Assembly (NCBI GenBank): GCA_036128855.1
Contig: JAYYPW010000008.1
Span: 248,001 to 312,000 of the forward strand
DNA length: 64,000 nt
Direction: 5' to 3'
DNA from: JAYYPW01 sp036128855
Lineage (GTDB): Bacteria > Pseudomonadota > Gammaproteobacteria > Comchoanobacterales > Comchoanobacteraceae
Below the pieces are notes generated by a model. The model saw nothing but the letters and a program-made list of their open reading frames with translations, had not been told where the DNA came from and did no database searches. Made by a program: the position numbers and the translations under genes. Of the stretch, positions 8,314-17,549 are shown piece after piece. Every line of letters starts with the position of its first letter. Position 1 is the stretch's first letter.

Positions 8314-9807
8314 GTGGAATCGACAGAAAATACCAAACGAGATCAGGTTTTACAACGTAAACAAAAACTTGCTCAGCTCAGAGAGGCTGGCTTTAATTAT
8401 CCTAATGATGTCAAGCCAACCACATCGACACAAGAAGTATTTGATAAGTTTCACGGAATGACAAAAGAGCAAGTTGAATCAACTGCAGAACCAGTGGTCA
8501 TGGCAGGTAGAATAATGACACGACGTTTAATGGGAAAAGCCTCTTTCACCCATTTTCAAGACAGGGCTGGGCGGCTACAAGCATATTGTAGAATGCAAGA
8601 TCTTGGAGAGCAGCAGTATCAGGTATTTCTCGACTATGACATCGGTGATATTGTGATGTTTGCAGGGAAGCCATTTCTAACAAACAAAGGAGAGTTAAGC
8701 TTATATGTAACCGAAACCAAGTTACTAAGTAAATCTCTACACCCTTTACCAGATAAATTTCATGGCTTACATGATATTGAACTATGCTATAGACAGCGTT
8801 ATTTAGATATAATGGTGAATGAAAACTCGAGGGAACGGTTTTTAGCACGAGCACAAATAATTAGAAATTTACGTAATTACCTAGAAAAAGAGGATTTCGT
8901 CGAAGTAGAGACACCAATGATGCAGCCTAAGGCAACAGGTGCGAATGCGAAGCCGTTTATAACCCATCATAATACTTTAGATATGCAGCTTTTTATGCGA
9001 GTTGCACCAGAGCTATATCTTAAAAGGCTGATAGTAGGGGGGTTAGAAAGAGTATTTGAAATTAATAGAAACTTCCGCAACGAAGGTGTGTCAACTCGTC
9101 ATAATCCAGAGTTCACTATGGTAGAATTTTATCAGGCATTTGCTGACTTTTCGGATATGATGGAGTTAACCGAAGCACTTTTACGTCATGTGGGTATGTT
9201 GTGTTCGCAAGACAGTAAAAGTAAATATCAAGATTTTATTATTGACTGGGCTAAGCCATTTCTTAAAATGACAATGGTAGAAGCAATAAGTAATTATGTA
9301 GATGAGGCGAAAAGTTTAAATATCTCAGACCGTACAGCATGTATTGAGTTAGCAAGAAAAATCAATATTTCTTTAGAAGAGCACGATGAAATAGGGCAGA
9401 TTCAACTAAAGATATTTGAGCAAGAAGTAGAACATCGTCTTCTTGAGCCAACTTTTATTACCCATTACCCAACTGTTGTTTCGCCTTTAGCAAGACGTTC
9501 GGAGCATGATCCAGAAGTGACAGACCGTTTTGAGTTATTTATTCATGGCAAAGAGATCGCAAATGGGTTTTCAGAGTTAAATGATCCAGAAGATCAAGCA
9601 AGTCGTTTTCAGCAACAATTGCTGGCCAAAGAGCGTGGAGATGATGAGGCCATGCCTTTTGATCAGGATTACATAACAGCACTGGAATATGCTATGCCTC
9701 CAACAGGTGGAGTAGGAGTTGGTATAGATCGTCTCGTAATGCTTCTTACCGATGCAGCATCTATACGAGATGTTATTTTATTTCCTTTACTGAAGAGTCA
9801 GTCCTAG
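8314..9807 (+). CDS. lysS: Lysyl-tRNA synthetase, class II
   Basis: This 497-residue enzyme charges tRNA-Lys. It has an N-terminal OB-fold anticodon-binding domain (about residues 60-170; VMAGRIMTRRLMGKASFTH) and a class II catalytic domain with motif 2 (FRNEGVSTRHNPEFTMVE) and motif 3 (GGVGVGIDRLVMLLT). Length is typical. The start is GTG at 8314, four bases after the prfB stop, with AGGGGAG upstream. The 3' end overlaps the convergent ygfZ by 35 bases. Confidence 0.95.
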   Translation: MESTENTKRDQVLQRKQKLAQLREAGFNYPNDVKPTTSTQEVFDKFHGMTKEQVESTAEPVVMAGRIMTRRLMGKASFTHFQDRAGRLQAYCRMQDLGEQQYQVFLDYDIGDIVMFAGKPFLTNKGELSLYVTETKLLSKSLHPLPDKFHGLHDIELCYRQRYLDIMVNENSRERFLARAQIIRNLRNYLEKEDFVEVETPMMQPKATGANAKPFITHHNTLDMQLFMRVAPELYLKRLIVGGLERVFEINRNFRNEGVSTRHNPEFTMVEFYQAFADFSDMMELTEALLRHVGMLCSQDSKSKYQDFIIDWAKPFLKMTMVEAISNYVDEAKSLNISDRTACIELARKINISLEEHDEIGQIQLKIFEQEVEHRLLEPTFITHYPTVVSPLARRSEHDPEVTDRFELFIHGKEIANGFSELNDPEDQASRFQQQLLAKERGDDEAMPFDQDYITALEYAMPPTGGVGVGIDRLVMLLTDAASIRDVILFPLLKSQS

Positions 9808-10708
9808 GAAATAGTTTTGCCTCAAACACTAATGGGCTAGAATGGGTGTCTTCATCTTTAGGTAAAATAAACTCGTAAGGCGCAGATGCTTGCAGCATGA
9901 TAGCTTGAAACCAAAGTTGTGTGCCATCGTAGCCAGACTGCAACACACGCGCTGTGCCCGAAGTACTTATAATCTCTAGTATTGTATTGGTAGGCAGGGG
10001 AGCTTTTAGAGTTGGGCACTGAAAAGTATGCAGAGTACGCTTTACTTGGCCTAAATGGTAGGTGCGGGCAATTACTTCCTGGCCCACATAGCATCCTTTG
10101 CGGAGACTAACCGACGGGGATGGTACAAGTCCAAGCATATTAGGGGTGTATAGACCAGAGGCCTGCGGAGGTAAAAACAAAATATTCTGTTCTATCAATG
10201 CGGCTTGCCAGTTTGTGTGTCTCTGCACTTGCGCGCTAGAAAATTGCGTAGCCCACTGCGTAACTTCGACCATAGGGCCTTGCACTAGATAAACATAGGG
10301 GTCCGTATGCATACACAGTATATGCATCGATTGGTTAATTTGAATAATCTGATTGCGTTGTTTAGGCAAATTAGGGCAAATATTTTTTGTAATAAGACCT
10401 ACAACCGGATAATTCTTGGGATTGGGCGCATTAAGTTCCATGCGTTCCAAGGCGGCAAAGGGTTGCAAGGTTTGTGTGACTAGTGCAATGGATGCTTCAG
10501 GCAACAAGAAATGGGCTCGTGCTGCATGTTCCATATAAATATAACCATGAGCAAGTGTTTTTCCTTGATACTGGCATAATGCAGTTGGTTGACAATGCAT
10601 AACAGCAAGATTATTTAAGTTTGTAGTAAGTTGGCCTTGCAGAAAAGAAGAGACGTTATCGCCTGTGATAGTAAGTATTGCAAGCTTGGTGTCAAAAAAG
10701 ATTTGCAT
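9773..10708 (-). CDS. ygfZ: Folate-binding protein YgfZ
   Basis: This 311-residue protein has the YgfZ signature KGCYVGQEVIART (Cys in the K-G-C-Y-x-G-Q-E motif) at about residue 203, and the N-terminal LTITGDNVSSFLQGQLTTN segment of the GcvT-like folate-binding fold. YgfZ helps maintain Fe-S enzymes such as MiaB in a tetrahydrofolate-dependent way. It is transcribed convergently with lysS and their coding ends overlap by 35 bases. Confidence 0.88.
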   Translation of the reverse strand: MQIFFDTKLAILTITGDNVSSFLQGQLTTNLNNLAVMHCQPTALCQYQGKTLAHGYIYMEHAARAHFLLPEASIALVTQTLQPFAALERMELNAPNPKNYPVVGLITKNICPNLPKQRNQIIQINQSMHILCMHTDPYVYLVQGPMVEVTQWATQFSSAQVQRHTNWQAALIEQNILFLPPQASGLYTPNMLGLVPSPSVSLRKGCYVGQEVIARTYHLGQVKRTLHTFQCPTLKAPLPTNTILEIISTSGTARVLQSGYDGTQLWFQAIMLQASAPYEFILPKDEDTHSSPLVFEAKLFPRTDSSVKEIK

Positions 10709-10970
10709 AACGATAAATTCTTTCGAAAAAACTAATGTGATAGTATGTATAAGATCTCAACCCATCATAGCAAAGTTCATACAACATGCGAATGCCATGT
10801 AGTATAATTACACAAAAATATAGTATATTTTACTGGATGATGAGGAGGTATAAGTTTACATATTTTAAAAGAAAGTCTAATTACAAAAAATCGAGGAAAA
10901 GTATAAATTGGACTCTTGTCTAACTAGTATAGCTATGCTAATTTGAGTCAAGTAATTAAAAAAAACAGCA

Positions 10971-11702
10971 ATGATTAGATTATTAAAAGTACTTCTGCTT
11001 ACCCTCTTAGTAATAGTTGCTCCACCACTTGCTATACTATGTATTGCTGCAGATCTAGTTTGGTGGGCATGTCGTTCTTTAATGACGTACTCTTTTTGGC
11101 CGCAAAGACAGAGTAGCTACCCTCTTTACACTAGCCCTTTTGTGATATCACAAAATTGTTATGGAGCATATCAGTCCTTATGGGATAGGTCTTGGCTTTG
11201 GAATACTAACCACCATAATTATAGAAACTACCCATATAATGGCAGTCTACAGATAAATTCTACTGCGATTGCAGCAAGACCAAACTATTCAGATAGTATG
11301 ACAAGCAGGCCAGGAGCACTAAGTACTACGTTGCACCATACCACAGGCCCGGCATCGATGAACATGGGTACATCAGTTGCATCTAGACCGGCTACTACTG
11401 GATTTGCATCTATGCCAATTGATACTAATCGTACATTGCAGAATTCAGTCTATACAACACCAGGAAATATCACTTCGTCAGTGGCATCTAGACCGACTAC
11501 TACTACAACATTTCCATCCATGTCAGTGAATACTAATCGTGGATTTCAGAATTCAGTCTATCCAACATCAGGAAACATGGGTAATTCATTTACATCTAGA
11601 CACACCGCAGGCGTTACCACTTATCCCAATAGTCACCCAGTAAATGCATTTGCTACATCAGTTGCACCTAGACCAGGAATGGAAAACCACTTTCGTCGAT
11701 AG
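10971..11702 (+). CDS. Membrane-anchored Ser/Thr/Asn-rich repeat protein, unknown
   Basis: This is a 243-residue protein. Residues 5-40 form one or two hydrophobic segments (LLKVLLLTLLVIVAPPLAI and following WW-rich stretch), followed by an aromatic/Asn-rich section and a low-complexity Ser/Thr/Asn/Pro tail. The tail holds two clear repeats of about 34 residues (about 134-166 and 169-202), each beginning S-V-A-S-R-P and ending N-S-V-Y-x-T-x-G-N, plus partial S-R/P-R-P copies on both sides. It could be a surface or envelope protein; no family is recognised. No good Shine-Dalgarno sequence precedes the ATG. Confidence 0.55.
   Translation: MIRLLKVLLLTLLVIVAPPLAILCIAADLVWWACRSLMTYSFWPQRQSSYPLYTSPFVISQNCYGAYQSLWDRSWLWNTNHHNYRNYPYNGSLQINSTAIAARPNYSDSMTSRPGALSTTLHHTTGPASMNMGTSVASRPATTGFASMPIDTNRTLQNSVYTTPGNITSSVASRPTTTTTFPSMSVNTNRGFQNSVYPTSGNMGNSFTSRHTAGVTTYPNSHPVNAFATSVAPRPGMENHFRR
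11370..11576 (+). repeat. Two tandem coding repeats of about 100 bases
   Basis: Copies at about 11370-11468 and 11475-11576 share near-identical runs such as GCATCTAGACCG, ATACTAATCGT and CAGAATTCAGTCTAT. They encode the SVASRP...NSVY...GN repeats of the membrane protein that contains them. The high nucleotide identity suggests recent duplication. Confidence 0.75.
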
Positions 11703-12054
11703 CCTAACAAGTGAGATTGGTAGAAAAGAAGTGTAACTCGGCGATAGATGATTTGTGTTTTGAGGTAGTTAAACTCATAAGCGACGAAATAAATACAATC
11801 CATATAACCTTAGTGCATGTGTGAGATGGTTTATAGGAGATAGCAAATATGGACGCTAAAATAAAGTTAGCGAATGTGGTCTTAAACATAGAGGATGTAA
11901 ATGAAAAACTTCCCCCTTTTTTATTTACTTGTATAAACGCGAGATGAAAGAGAAGTTATGTTAGACTACTAAGATGGAGTTTTATGTAAGATGCCCTCTG
12001 CGTTAGCGTAGCAAAGTACCAAGGGTATATCGCGATAGACAAAAAAGAAAAGGA
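11703..12054. other. Intergenic stretch with one weak small-ORF candidate
   Basis: This holds 352 bases with no convincing gene. The only candidate with a ribosome binding site is an ATG at 11849 (AGGAGA seven bases upstream) that opens 32 codons to a TGA ending at 11947. The predicted peptide (MDAKIKLANVVLNIED...) has no recognisable feature. A 61-codon minus frame overlaps it. Neither is called as a gene. Confidence 0.4.
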
Positions 12055-12849
12055 ATGAGTGAAATGACAAAGTTCTGGTCCCAGCCTGTACAAAATTTAA
12101 TCCAGAAATCCCAAGCTATTGTTTTAGAAAAATCCACTTTCTTTCAGTCACCTGCAAGAATATTGGTATTGCATCCAGATCTACCGGGTATAAGAAAACA
12201 AGTAAGTCTAGCCTATCCGAATGCAAATTTAGACGAATGGGTGATGAATGCAAAAGAAGGAGAACAAGATAGTAGGTTGTCAAAAGAATCCGTAGAAATG
12301 GTGGTAAGCCATTTAATCATGCAAGATGTAGATTGGCCTTTTGCTGCAGTATTGCAAGTTGCACAAAAATTAACAAAGGGGTGTCCATGGATTTTTACAT
12401 TAATATCAGATGATTCCGGGATTCTAATTCCAGGACAGGATTTAGCGATACCATTTGGGTGGGACAACTCTCCGTGGAATCTCGAACAGATAGTGGCATT
12501 AAGTCAACAGCAAGGGTTGCGTAATCCAGTGTTTGAGAGATGTCGAATAGTCTGCGAATATCCAGATACAGAGTCGTTATTGACAGATATAATAGAGCTA
12601 AAGAAAGGCATTTGTCCGCATATTAATATTGATGCGCAAGAGTTAAGAAACAGTCTATTAAAGATATACGAAAATACAAATATACAAGAATCATCGCCAC
12701 ATTCTATCCTATATGCCATAGAGCTTATGGTTGGCGTGATGATTAGTTCAGGACCAGGGGAGAATTCATCCACTGAGCAAATTGTGGAGATACCACTAAA
12801 GCAAGTCCGTCTGAAAAAAAATGAAGACCAAGCAGATAAGAAAAAATAG
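12055..12849 (+). CDS. Degenerate BioC-like methyltransferase-fold protein
   Basis: This is a 264-residue protein. Segments recall the BioC-type SAM methyltransferase layout: an N-terminal helix (FWSQPVQNLIQKSQ), RILVLHPDLPG followed by AYPNANL (strands 1-2), ESVEMVVSHLIMQDVDWPFAAVLQVAQKL (strand 4 and helix), and TDIIELKKGICPHINID near the C-terminus. The glycine-rich SAM-binding motif I is not visible (HPDLPGIRKQ instead), so it may be inactive or bind something else. The tail is Lys-rich. It is convergent with hemF with no base between the two stop codons. The family link is an inference from pattern. Confidence 0.45.
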   Translation: MSEMTKFWSQPVQNLIQKSQAIVLEKSTFFQSPARILVLHPDLPGIRKQVSLAYPNANLDEWVMNAKEGEQDSRLSKESVEMVVSHLIMQDVDWPFAAVLQVAQKLTKGCPWIFTLISDDSGILIPGQDLAIPFGWDNSPWNLEQIVALSQQQGLRNPVFERCRIVCEYPDTESLLTDIIELKKGICPHINIDAQELRNSLLKIYENTNIQESSPHSILYAIELMVGVMISSGPGENSSTEQIVEIPLKQVRLKKNEDQADKKK

Positions 12850-13782
12850 TTACACTTGGCACAGCTCAACTTCTGTGAGCCAGTCTTTTGGTGTTAAAAA
12901 GTCAGAAACTAGTAGTGCTTCTGGGCTCCCTGGGGTGATTGGGTAGTCAATTTCCCAGATGCATTGTGGTGGCATAGAGACTAACACAGTATCTGCTTTT
13001 TTACTCGACTGTAAACCATATCTAGTACCACGGTCACATAAAAGATTGAATTCAGCATAACGACCACGGCGTAACATCTGGAATTTTTTTTGTTCAGGAG
13101 TATAGTCTTGCTGGTAGCGTCTTGCCAAAATAGGAAGATAGCCTGGCATGACATGATGGCCGATAGATTGAACTAACGCAAAAGCATTCTGAAAAGGTGG
13201 TGTATTATGGTATTCAAGCCAGAGGCCGCCAATACCACGATGCTCTTGGCGATGAGGTAAGTAAAAGTATTCATCACAAGCAGATTTGAGTTTTTGGTAC
13301 AGTCCTGTGCCAAATCCATCACAAGCTTTATGGCAGGTGGTGTGCCAGTGAACACAATCATCACGATAACCATAACAGGGATTAAGATCCATAGCTGCGC
13401 CAAACCACCAGTATGGATGAGTAGTTAATGTTTGGAAAAACCGCATATTTGCATGCAAAACGGGTATATGCGGGTTGTTAGGGTGCAGTATCATAGACAC
13501 ATTAAAAGCACAAAAAGGCTGGTTAGCAATAGCAGGGTCATGGTGTTGTAGAGCACTAGAGGATAACTTGCTGCCTTCTATACTACTAAAATTGATAGCA
13601 GCTTTTTCGAAAATACTCCCATGAGAGATACTGCGAGCTATACTCGTATGATTCGAAGATGTGTGGCGCTTTTCACGCCAGGAGGTCTTCTCATACGTAT
13701 TTAATTGAGATGACCAGGAAGTCTGAGTTTCTTGGAAAAAATTTTCGATTTTTAATAAGTCTACTGCCGATACATCTGTCAT
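12850..13782 (-). CDS. hemF: Oxygen-dependent coproporphyrinogen III oxidase
   Basis: This 310-residue enzyme oxidatively decarboxylates coproporphyrinogen III to protoporphyrinogen IX in haem synthesis. Family segments are present: FEKAAINFSSIEG, WWFGAAMDLNPCYGYRDD, HWHTTCHKACD, RRGRYAEFNLLCDRGTRYGL and SMPPQCIWEIDY. Length is close to E. coli HemF (299). It is the last gene of the thrS-xseB-ispA-hemF unit and overlaps ispA by four bases. The oxygen requirement implies an aerobic or microaerobic niche. Confidence 0.95.
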   Translation of the reverse strand: MTDVSAVDLLKIENFFQETQTSWSSQLNTYEKTSWREKRHTSSNHTSIARSISHGSIFEKAAINFSSIEGSKLSSSALQHHDPAIANQPFCAFNVSMILHPNNPHIPVLHANMRFFQTLTTHPYWWFGAAMDLNPCYGYRDDCVHWHTTCHKACDGFGTGLYQKLKSACDEYFYLPHRQEHRGIGGLWLEYHNTPPFQNAFALVQSIGHHVMPGYLPILARRYQQDYTPEQKKFQMLRRGRYAEFNLLCDRGTRYGLQSSKKADTVLVSMPPQCIWEIDYPITPGSPEALLVSDFLTPKDWLTEVELCQV

Positions 13783-14699
13783 AAGACAGCTCGCGTTTGT
13801 GAGGTGCTTGATGCAGCCAAGGTCAAATTGACCATACGTACAATAATAGTAGAACAGTCTAGTCCATGTTGTTGTAAGTTTTTTATAGCCTGGCTATGCA
13901 GCCATTGCGCTTTTTCTAGTGCTGTAGCAAAGTATTTTGGGGGAGAGCAAGATGCAGGGCAGTCTAGGTTATCTAGTGTGCCATGTAGCTCTTGATCATC
14001 GATATCATCGAGATATTGGTATGCAATACCAAGAAGCTCCCCAACTAATGACAAATAGTGAGAATCTAGAGGGATGTCTTTTAGGTGAAGTGGCATAGTT
14101 AATGCAGCTTGTAGGCAGAGTCCAGTTTTTAAACGGTGGATATTAGCAATATCATTTTGGGCAAGGGGGAAGTTTTGTTGTTTCTGCCAGTCTAAGTATT
14201 GTCCAGAAACCATACCTCCAGCACCTGAAGCTCGATTGAGAGTGTTTAGGCATGCCATTTTTTCCACGTCAGAGAGATGTGCAGAAGAGAGAATAGTTTC
14301 ATATGCTAGTGCCTGTAGTGCATCACCTACTAAAATAGCCGTAGCGTGATCATAGGCAATATGTGTGGTTGGTAAGCTACGACGATATGTATCATTATCC
14401 ATGCCTGGTAAATCGTCGTGTACTAAGGAGTATGCATGCATATATTCAAGAGCTGTGGCAATCTCTACAGTTTTCTCAGGTTCTATCTGTAGAGAATGAC
14501 CGGTTGCAAAACAAAGAAGCGGGCGAAGACGTTTACCTGGAGAAAAAACAGCATATGAGATCGCCTCAGATAAGCCTAAAGGTAACTTAGCAAGATCGAG
14601 TTTACACTCCATTGTGTGATGCAAAAGTTTCTTGTGAGACTCGCACCACGCAATAAATTCCTGGTCTGAAAATTTAATAGGGTACATATCAATAATCAA
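13779..14699 (-). CDS. ispA: Farnesyl diphosphate synthase
   Basis: This 306-residue trans-prenyltransferase has the first Asp-rich motif in LVHDDLPGMDND, SGKRLRP-type binding (FSPGKRLRPLLCFATG), GQYLDW and the second Asp-rich motif in YQYLDDIDDQE. The length and the short pattern before the first Asp motif fit the bacterial IspA (C15) class, which feeds undecaprenyl phosphate and quinone side chains. It overlaps xseB and hemF by four bases each, so translation is probably coupled. The xseB-ispA pair is conserved in gammaproteobacteria. Confidence 0.93.
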   Translation of the reverse strand: MIIDMYPIKFSDQEFIAWCESHKKLLHHTMECKLDLAKLPLGLSEAISYAVFSPGKRLRPLLCFATGHSLQIEPEKTVEIATALEYMHAYSLVHDDLPGMDNDTYRRSLPTTHIAYDHATAILVGDALQALAYETILSSAHLSDVEKMACLNTLNRASGAGGMVSGQYLDWQKQQNFPLAQNDIANIHRLKTGLCLQAALTMPLHLKDIPLDSHYLSLVGELLGIAYQYLDDIDDQELHGTLDNLDCPASCSPPKYFATALEKAQWLHSQAIKNLQQHGLDCSTIIVRMVNLTLAASSTSQTRAVL

Positions 14700-14935
14700 C
14701 TAGGAAGATCTTCAGCCGGGTTTTGAAGAGGTTCAATAGTATCGTTTTCTGTTAGTTGCGAGATCTTTTGTTCAGCAGAGCTTAAGGCTTGTTGGCAGTG
14801 TTTAGTGAGGTGTACGCCGCGTTCAAATGTATTCAAGGCATCTTCAAGGCTTAAGCTACCACTTTCAAGACTTTTAACAATGTTTTCAAGCTCGTTGAGG
14901 GCTTTCTCGAAGGATATATCTTTAGAATCAGTCAT
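14696..14935 (-). CDS. xseB: Exodeoxyribonuclease VII small subunit
   Basis: The 79-residue protein has the XseB core SFEKALNELENIVKSLESG followed by SLEDALNTFERGVHLTKHCQ, the small-subunit helix pair. It partners XseA to degrade single-stranded DNA. It lies eight bases after thrS and overlaps ispA by four bases. The length is typical. Confidence 0.93.
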   Translation of the reverse strand: MTDSKDISFEKALNELENIVKSLESGSLSLEDALNTFERGVHLTKHCQQALSSAEQKISQLTENDTIEPLQNPAEDLPS

Positions 14936-14943
14936 AAATTGTC

Positions 14944-16809
14944 CTATGTTAGAGGAGTGTCACGTCGTTCGGTAATTTCTTTTTGGATTCTGTCTAATAA
15001 AGCGTCCACAGTGAGTGTACCTAAGTTTGTGCCTGATCGATGTCGCACAGAAAGGGTATTATCAGCAACCTCTTGATCGCCTATAACAACCATATAAGGA
15101 ATTTTTTGCATCTGTGCATTACGAATCTTTTTCTGCATACGTTCCGAGGATGTATCGGTCTCAAGTCTTAGTCCGCCAGTTGCTGTGTTAATAGGGGCTT
15201 GGAATAAGTGATCATATACTTTCTTAGCATGTTCATGATGCCTATCTGCAATGGGGATAATGCAAATTTGTACGGGAGCAAGCCAGGTTGGAAAATTACC
15301 ACCATAATGTTCAAGCAGAAAAGCAATAAACCTTTCATGTGTACCAAGCGGGGCACGATGAATAACAAGTACAGAGGACTCATTACCATCACGATCACGG
15401 TATTGAAGATTAAAGCGCTTGGGCGACATAAAATCCAGTTGGCAAGTAGATATGGTATAGGGGGTGCCAAGTGCGCTTTTAATTGTGAAGTCAATTTTGG
15501 GGCCATAAAACGCAGCTTCACCTTCTTCTTCGATGTATGGGTAACCAAGGTCATCCATTGCTTCTCTAATCATACTTGCAGTTAATTCCCAGTTCTCATG
15601 GTCATCCGCATATTTTTCAGCTTTATCGTAATCAGGCAAGGCCAGGACCATAGTAAACTGATCAATATCAAAAATCTTATAATAAGCAATGTGCATACGC
15701 ATAACTTGGGTAAATTCTTCTTTTACTTGATCCATGCGGCAGTAGATATGTGCGTCATTGATACAAAGCCCACGCACACGCATAAGGCCGTTTAAAGCAC
15801 CCGATTTCTCATAGCGATAGCATTGACCCCATTCACTTAAACGGATGGGTAAGTCTCGATATGAATGCATAGATGCATTGTAAATGGAATGGTGATGGGG
15901 GCAGTTCATTGGGCGAAGGTAATATTTCTCACTATCGAGTTCGATAGGGTTGTACATATCTTCTTTATAGTATGGCAAATGACCTGATTGATAATACAAG
16001 CTTTCTTTTGCAAGATGAGGGGTGCGAACGGTTTGGTAGCCTTGTTGTCGCTCGTAACTTTGGGCAAGCCACTGTAGCTCAGTCTGTAGAACGGTGCCAT
16101 TTGGTAACCACAGTGGCAGACCACGTCCTACCGTTTCGTCAAGATGGTAGATGCCCAGCATTTTGCCGAGCCGCCGATGATCACGTTCTTTCAATTTTTC
16201 AAGCCGGGTAATTTCTGCTGCTAAATCTTCGTCACTGGCAAAGCACAAGCCGTAAATTCTTTGTAATTGAGGGTTTTTTTCATCACCACGCCAGTACGCG
16301 CCTGCAATTCGTTGTAGCTTAAATTTGCCTATTAAGCCAGTATGTTCGACATGAGGCCCGCGACACAAGTCAGTAAAAGAACCTGTCTCAAAAAAGCTAA
16401 CTCGTGCTACACCATCTTGATCTTTTTCTAGGGAAGCGGTTTTGTCGTCTTCAATTGCTTTTTGGATCGCAGTAGAGCCTTTTTCTTGGAGAAGATTGAG
16501 TAAGTCAATTTTAAAAGACTGCTTCAGTGCTTTCATCTTAGAGATTGCTTCGGTAATTGGCAAATCGTGTTTTACAAAACGGTGCTTTTTCTTACGTAAT
16601 TTACGCATAGCGGTTTCTATCTTTGCTAAGTCTGCTTCTACTAATGGAGTAGTCAGCAAGACATCATAGTAGAAACCATTATCAATGGTCGGGCCTACAC
16701 CAAACTGAGCATCCGGCCAAATAGACTGTATTGCGGCAGCCATAACATGGGCGCAAGAATGTCTCATGGTGTCAAGTTCGCTGTGGGCTGCGTGTGTATC
16801 GTTACTCAT
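14944..16809 (-). CDS. thrS: Threonyl-tRNA synthetase lacking the N-terminal TGS domain
   Basis: This is a 621-residue class II synthetase. It begins directly with the editing-domain segment (MRHSCAHVMAAAIQSIWP at residues 14-31), which in E. coli ThrS comes only after a TGS domain of about 60 residues. There is no room for a TGS domain because dsbB starts 140 bases away on the other strand. The editing domain is otherwise complete (HSCAH; FTDLCRGPHVEHT). The catalytic core shows YLRPMNCPHHHSIY (zinc Cys), RYEKSGALNGLMRVRG, and a C-terminal anticodon-binding domain (QICIIPIADRHHEHA). infC-rpmI-rplT, often next to thrS, are absent; xseB follows instead. Confidence 0.95.
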   Translation of the reverse strand: MSNDTHAAHSELDTMRHSCAHVMAAAIQSIWPDAQFGVGPTIDNGFYYDVLLTTPLVEADLAKIETAMRKLRKKKHRFVKHDLPITEAISKMKALKQSFKIDLLNLLQEKGSTAIQKAIEDDKTASLEKDQDGVARVSFFETGSFTDLCRGPHVEHTGLIGKFKLQRIAGAYWRGDEKNPQLQRIYGLCFASDEDLAAEITRLEKLKERDHRRLGKMLGIYHLDETVGRGLPLWLPNGTVLQTELQWLAQSYERQQGYQTVRTPHLAKESLYYQSGHLPYYKEDMYNPIELDSEKYYLRPMNCPHHHSIYNASMHSYRDLPIRLSEWGQCYRYEKSGALNGLMRVRGLCINDAHIYCRMDQVKEEFTQVMRMHIAYYKIFDIDQFTMVLALPDYDKAEKYADDHENWELTASMIREAMDDLGYPYIEEEGEAAFYGPKIDFTIKSALGTPYTISTCQLDFMSPKRFNLQYRDRDGNESSVLVIHRAPLGTHERFIAFLLEHYGGNFPTWLAPVQICIIPIADRHHEHAKKVYDHLFQAPINTATGGLRLETDTSSERMQKKIRNAQMQKIPYMVVIGDQEVADNTLSVRHRSGTNLGTLTVDALLDRIQKEITERRDTPLT

Positions 16810-16949
16810 ATGCTATGTTGCGGTAAATATGGCAGATAGTAACAAAATCCAGAGGGATTTGCTAGATATTTTTGGACAGAATTATTGAAAAGCACTAATA
16901 TGCCAAGTGTTTATTTTTATGATAGAATAGATTCAAAAGGAGAGACGCC

Positions 16950-17465
16950 ATGTTACGTTTGAAAGATAAAGCCATTTGTAAAAAACCACAGTTTTGGCTT
17001 GCCACAGCTTTATTTATCTACGCAGGTGTTTTTATAGTCGCTTTAGGTATTGTCCTAATATTTAACTATAAAATGTGTGAACTTTGCATGACACAAAGAT
17101 TGATTATTGCAACGTCTATATTATTAGCAAGCTGGGGTTTTTCTCGCCCGGACAGGCAGGCACAATGGTATTTTTTATTAGTTACCTTGGTGGCTGCATT
17201 CGGGCTATGGCTTGGGTTTTGGCATTTATCTTTACTCAAGCAGCAGTTGAGCACCTCAGTGTGTATGCTAGTAGTGAATCCAGTGATTTTACCAAAGAAG
17301 TTATTTCATCTTCTACAGAGTTTCTACACATTCATGCCTTGTAGTAGCTCTACCCAGACCTTTTTCGGTCTAACGTTCCCTGCTTGGAGTATTGGGTTGC
17401 ATGGGGTGGTATTATCTTACGCTGGGTTTGGCTGGGCATGTGTATTAGGCCTGCAACAGCAATAA
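16950..17465 (+). CDS. dsbB: Disulfide bond formation protein DsbB
   Basis: This 171-residue inner-membrane protein has four hydrophobic segments. The quinone-linked pair C43-E-L-C46 (KMCELCMTQR) and the periplasmic-loop cysteines C105 and C131 match the spacing of E. coli DsbB (C41/C44, C104/C130). The end of the second loop (FFGLTFPAWSIG) is also DsbB-like. It reoxidises DsbA and passes electrons to quinone. The start is supported by AGGAGA upstream. It is divergent from thrS. Confidence 0.88.
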   Translation: MLRLKDKAICKKPQFWLATALFIYAGVFIVALGIVLIFNYKMCELCMTQRLIIATSILLASWGFSRPDRQAQWYFLLVTLVAAFGLWLGFWHLSLLKQQLSTSVCMLVVNPVILPKKLFHLLQSFYTFMPCSSSTQTFFGLTFPAWSIGLHGVVLSYAGFGWACVLGLQQQ

Positions 17466-17549
17466 GCCAGCAAATACATGCTATTAGAAGAGCCTTGTGT
17501 CAGGCATAATAGTCTGTTAATTTAGAAGTCATAAATTAAGGGGGTCATT

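Noticed and set aside
10837..10923. 28-codon basic peptide (MMRRYKFTYFKRKSNYKK...)
   Set aside because: The GAGGAGG lies inside the frame and not upstream of the start, and nothing else supports it.
11704..11889. 61-codon minus frame after the repeat protein gene
   Set aside because: No ribosome binding site and no motif; a competing small plus frame has a better start.
15168..15585. Frames of 125 and 128 codons inside thrS
   Set aside because: They lie within the thrS catalytic domain, have no ribosome binding site and no family features.
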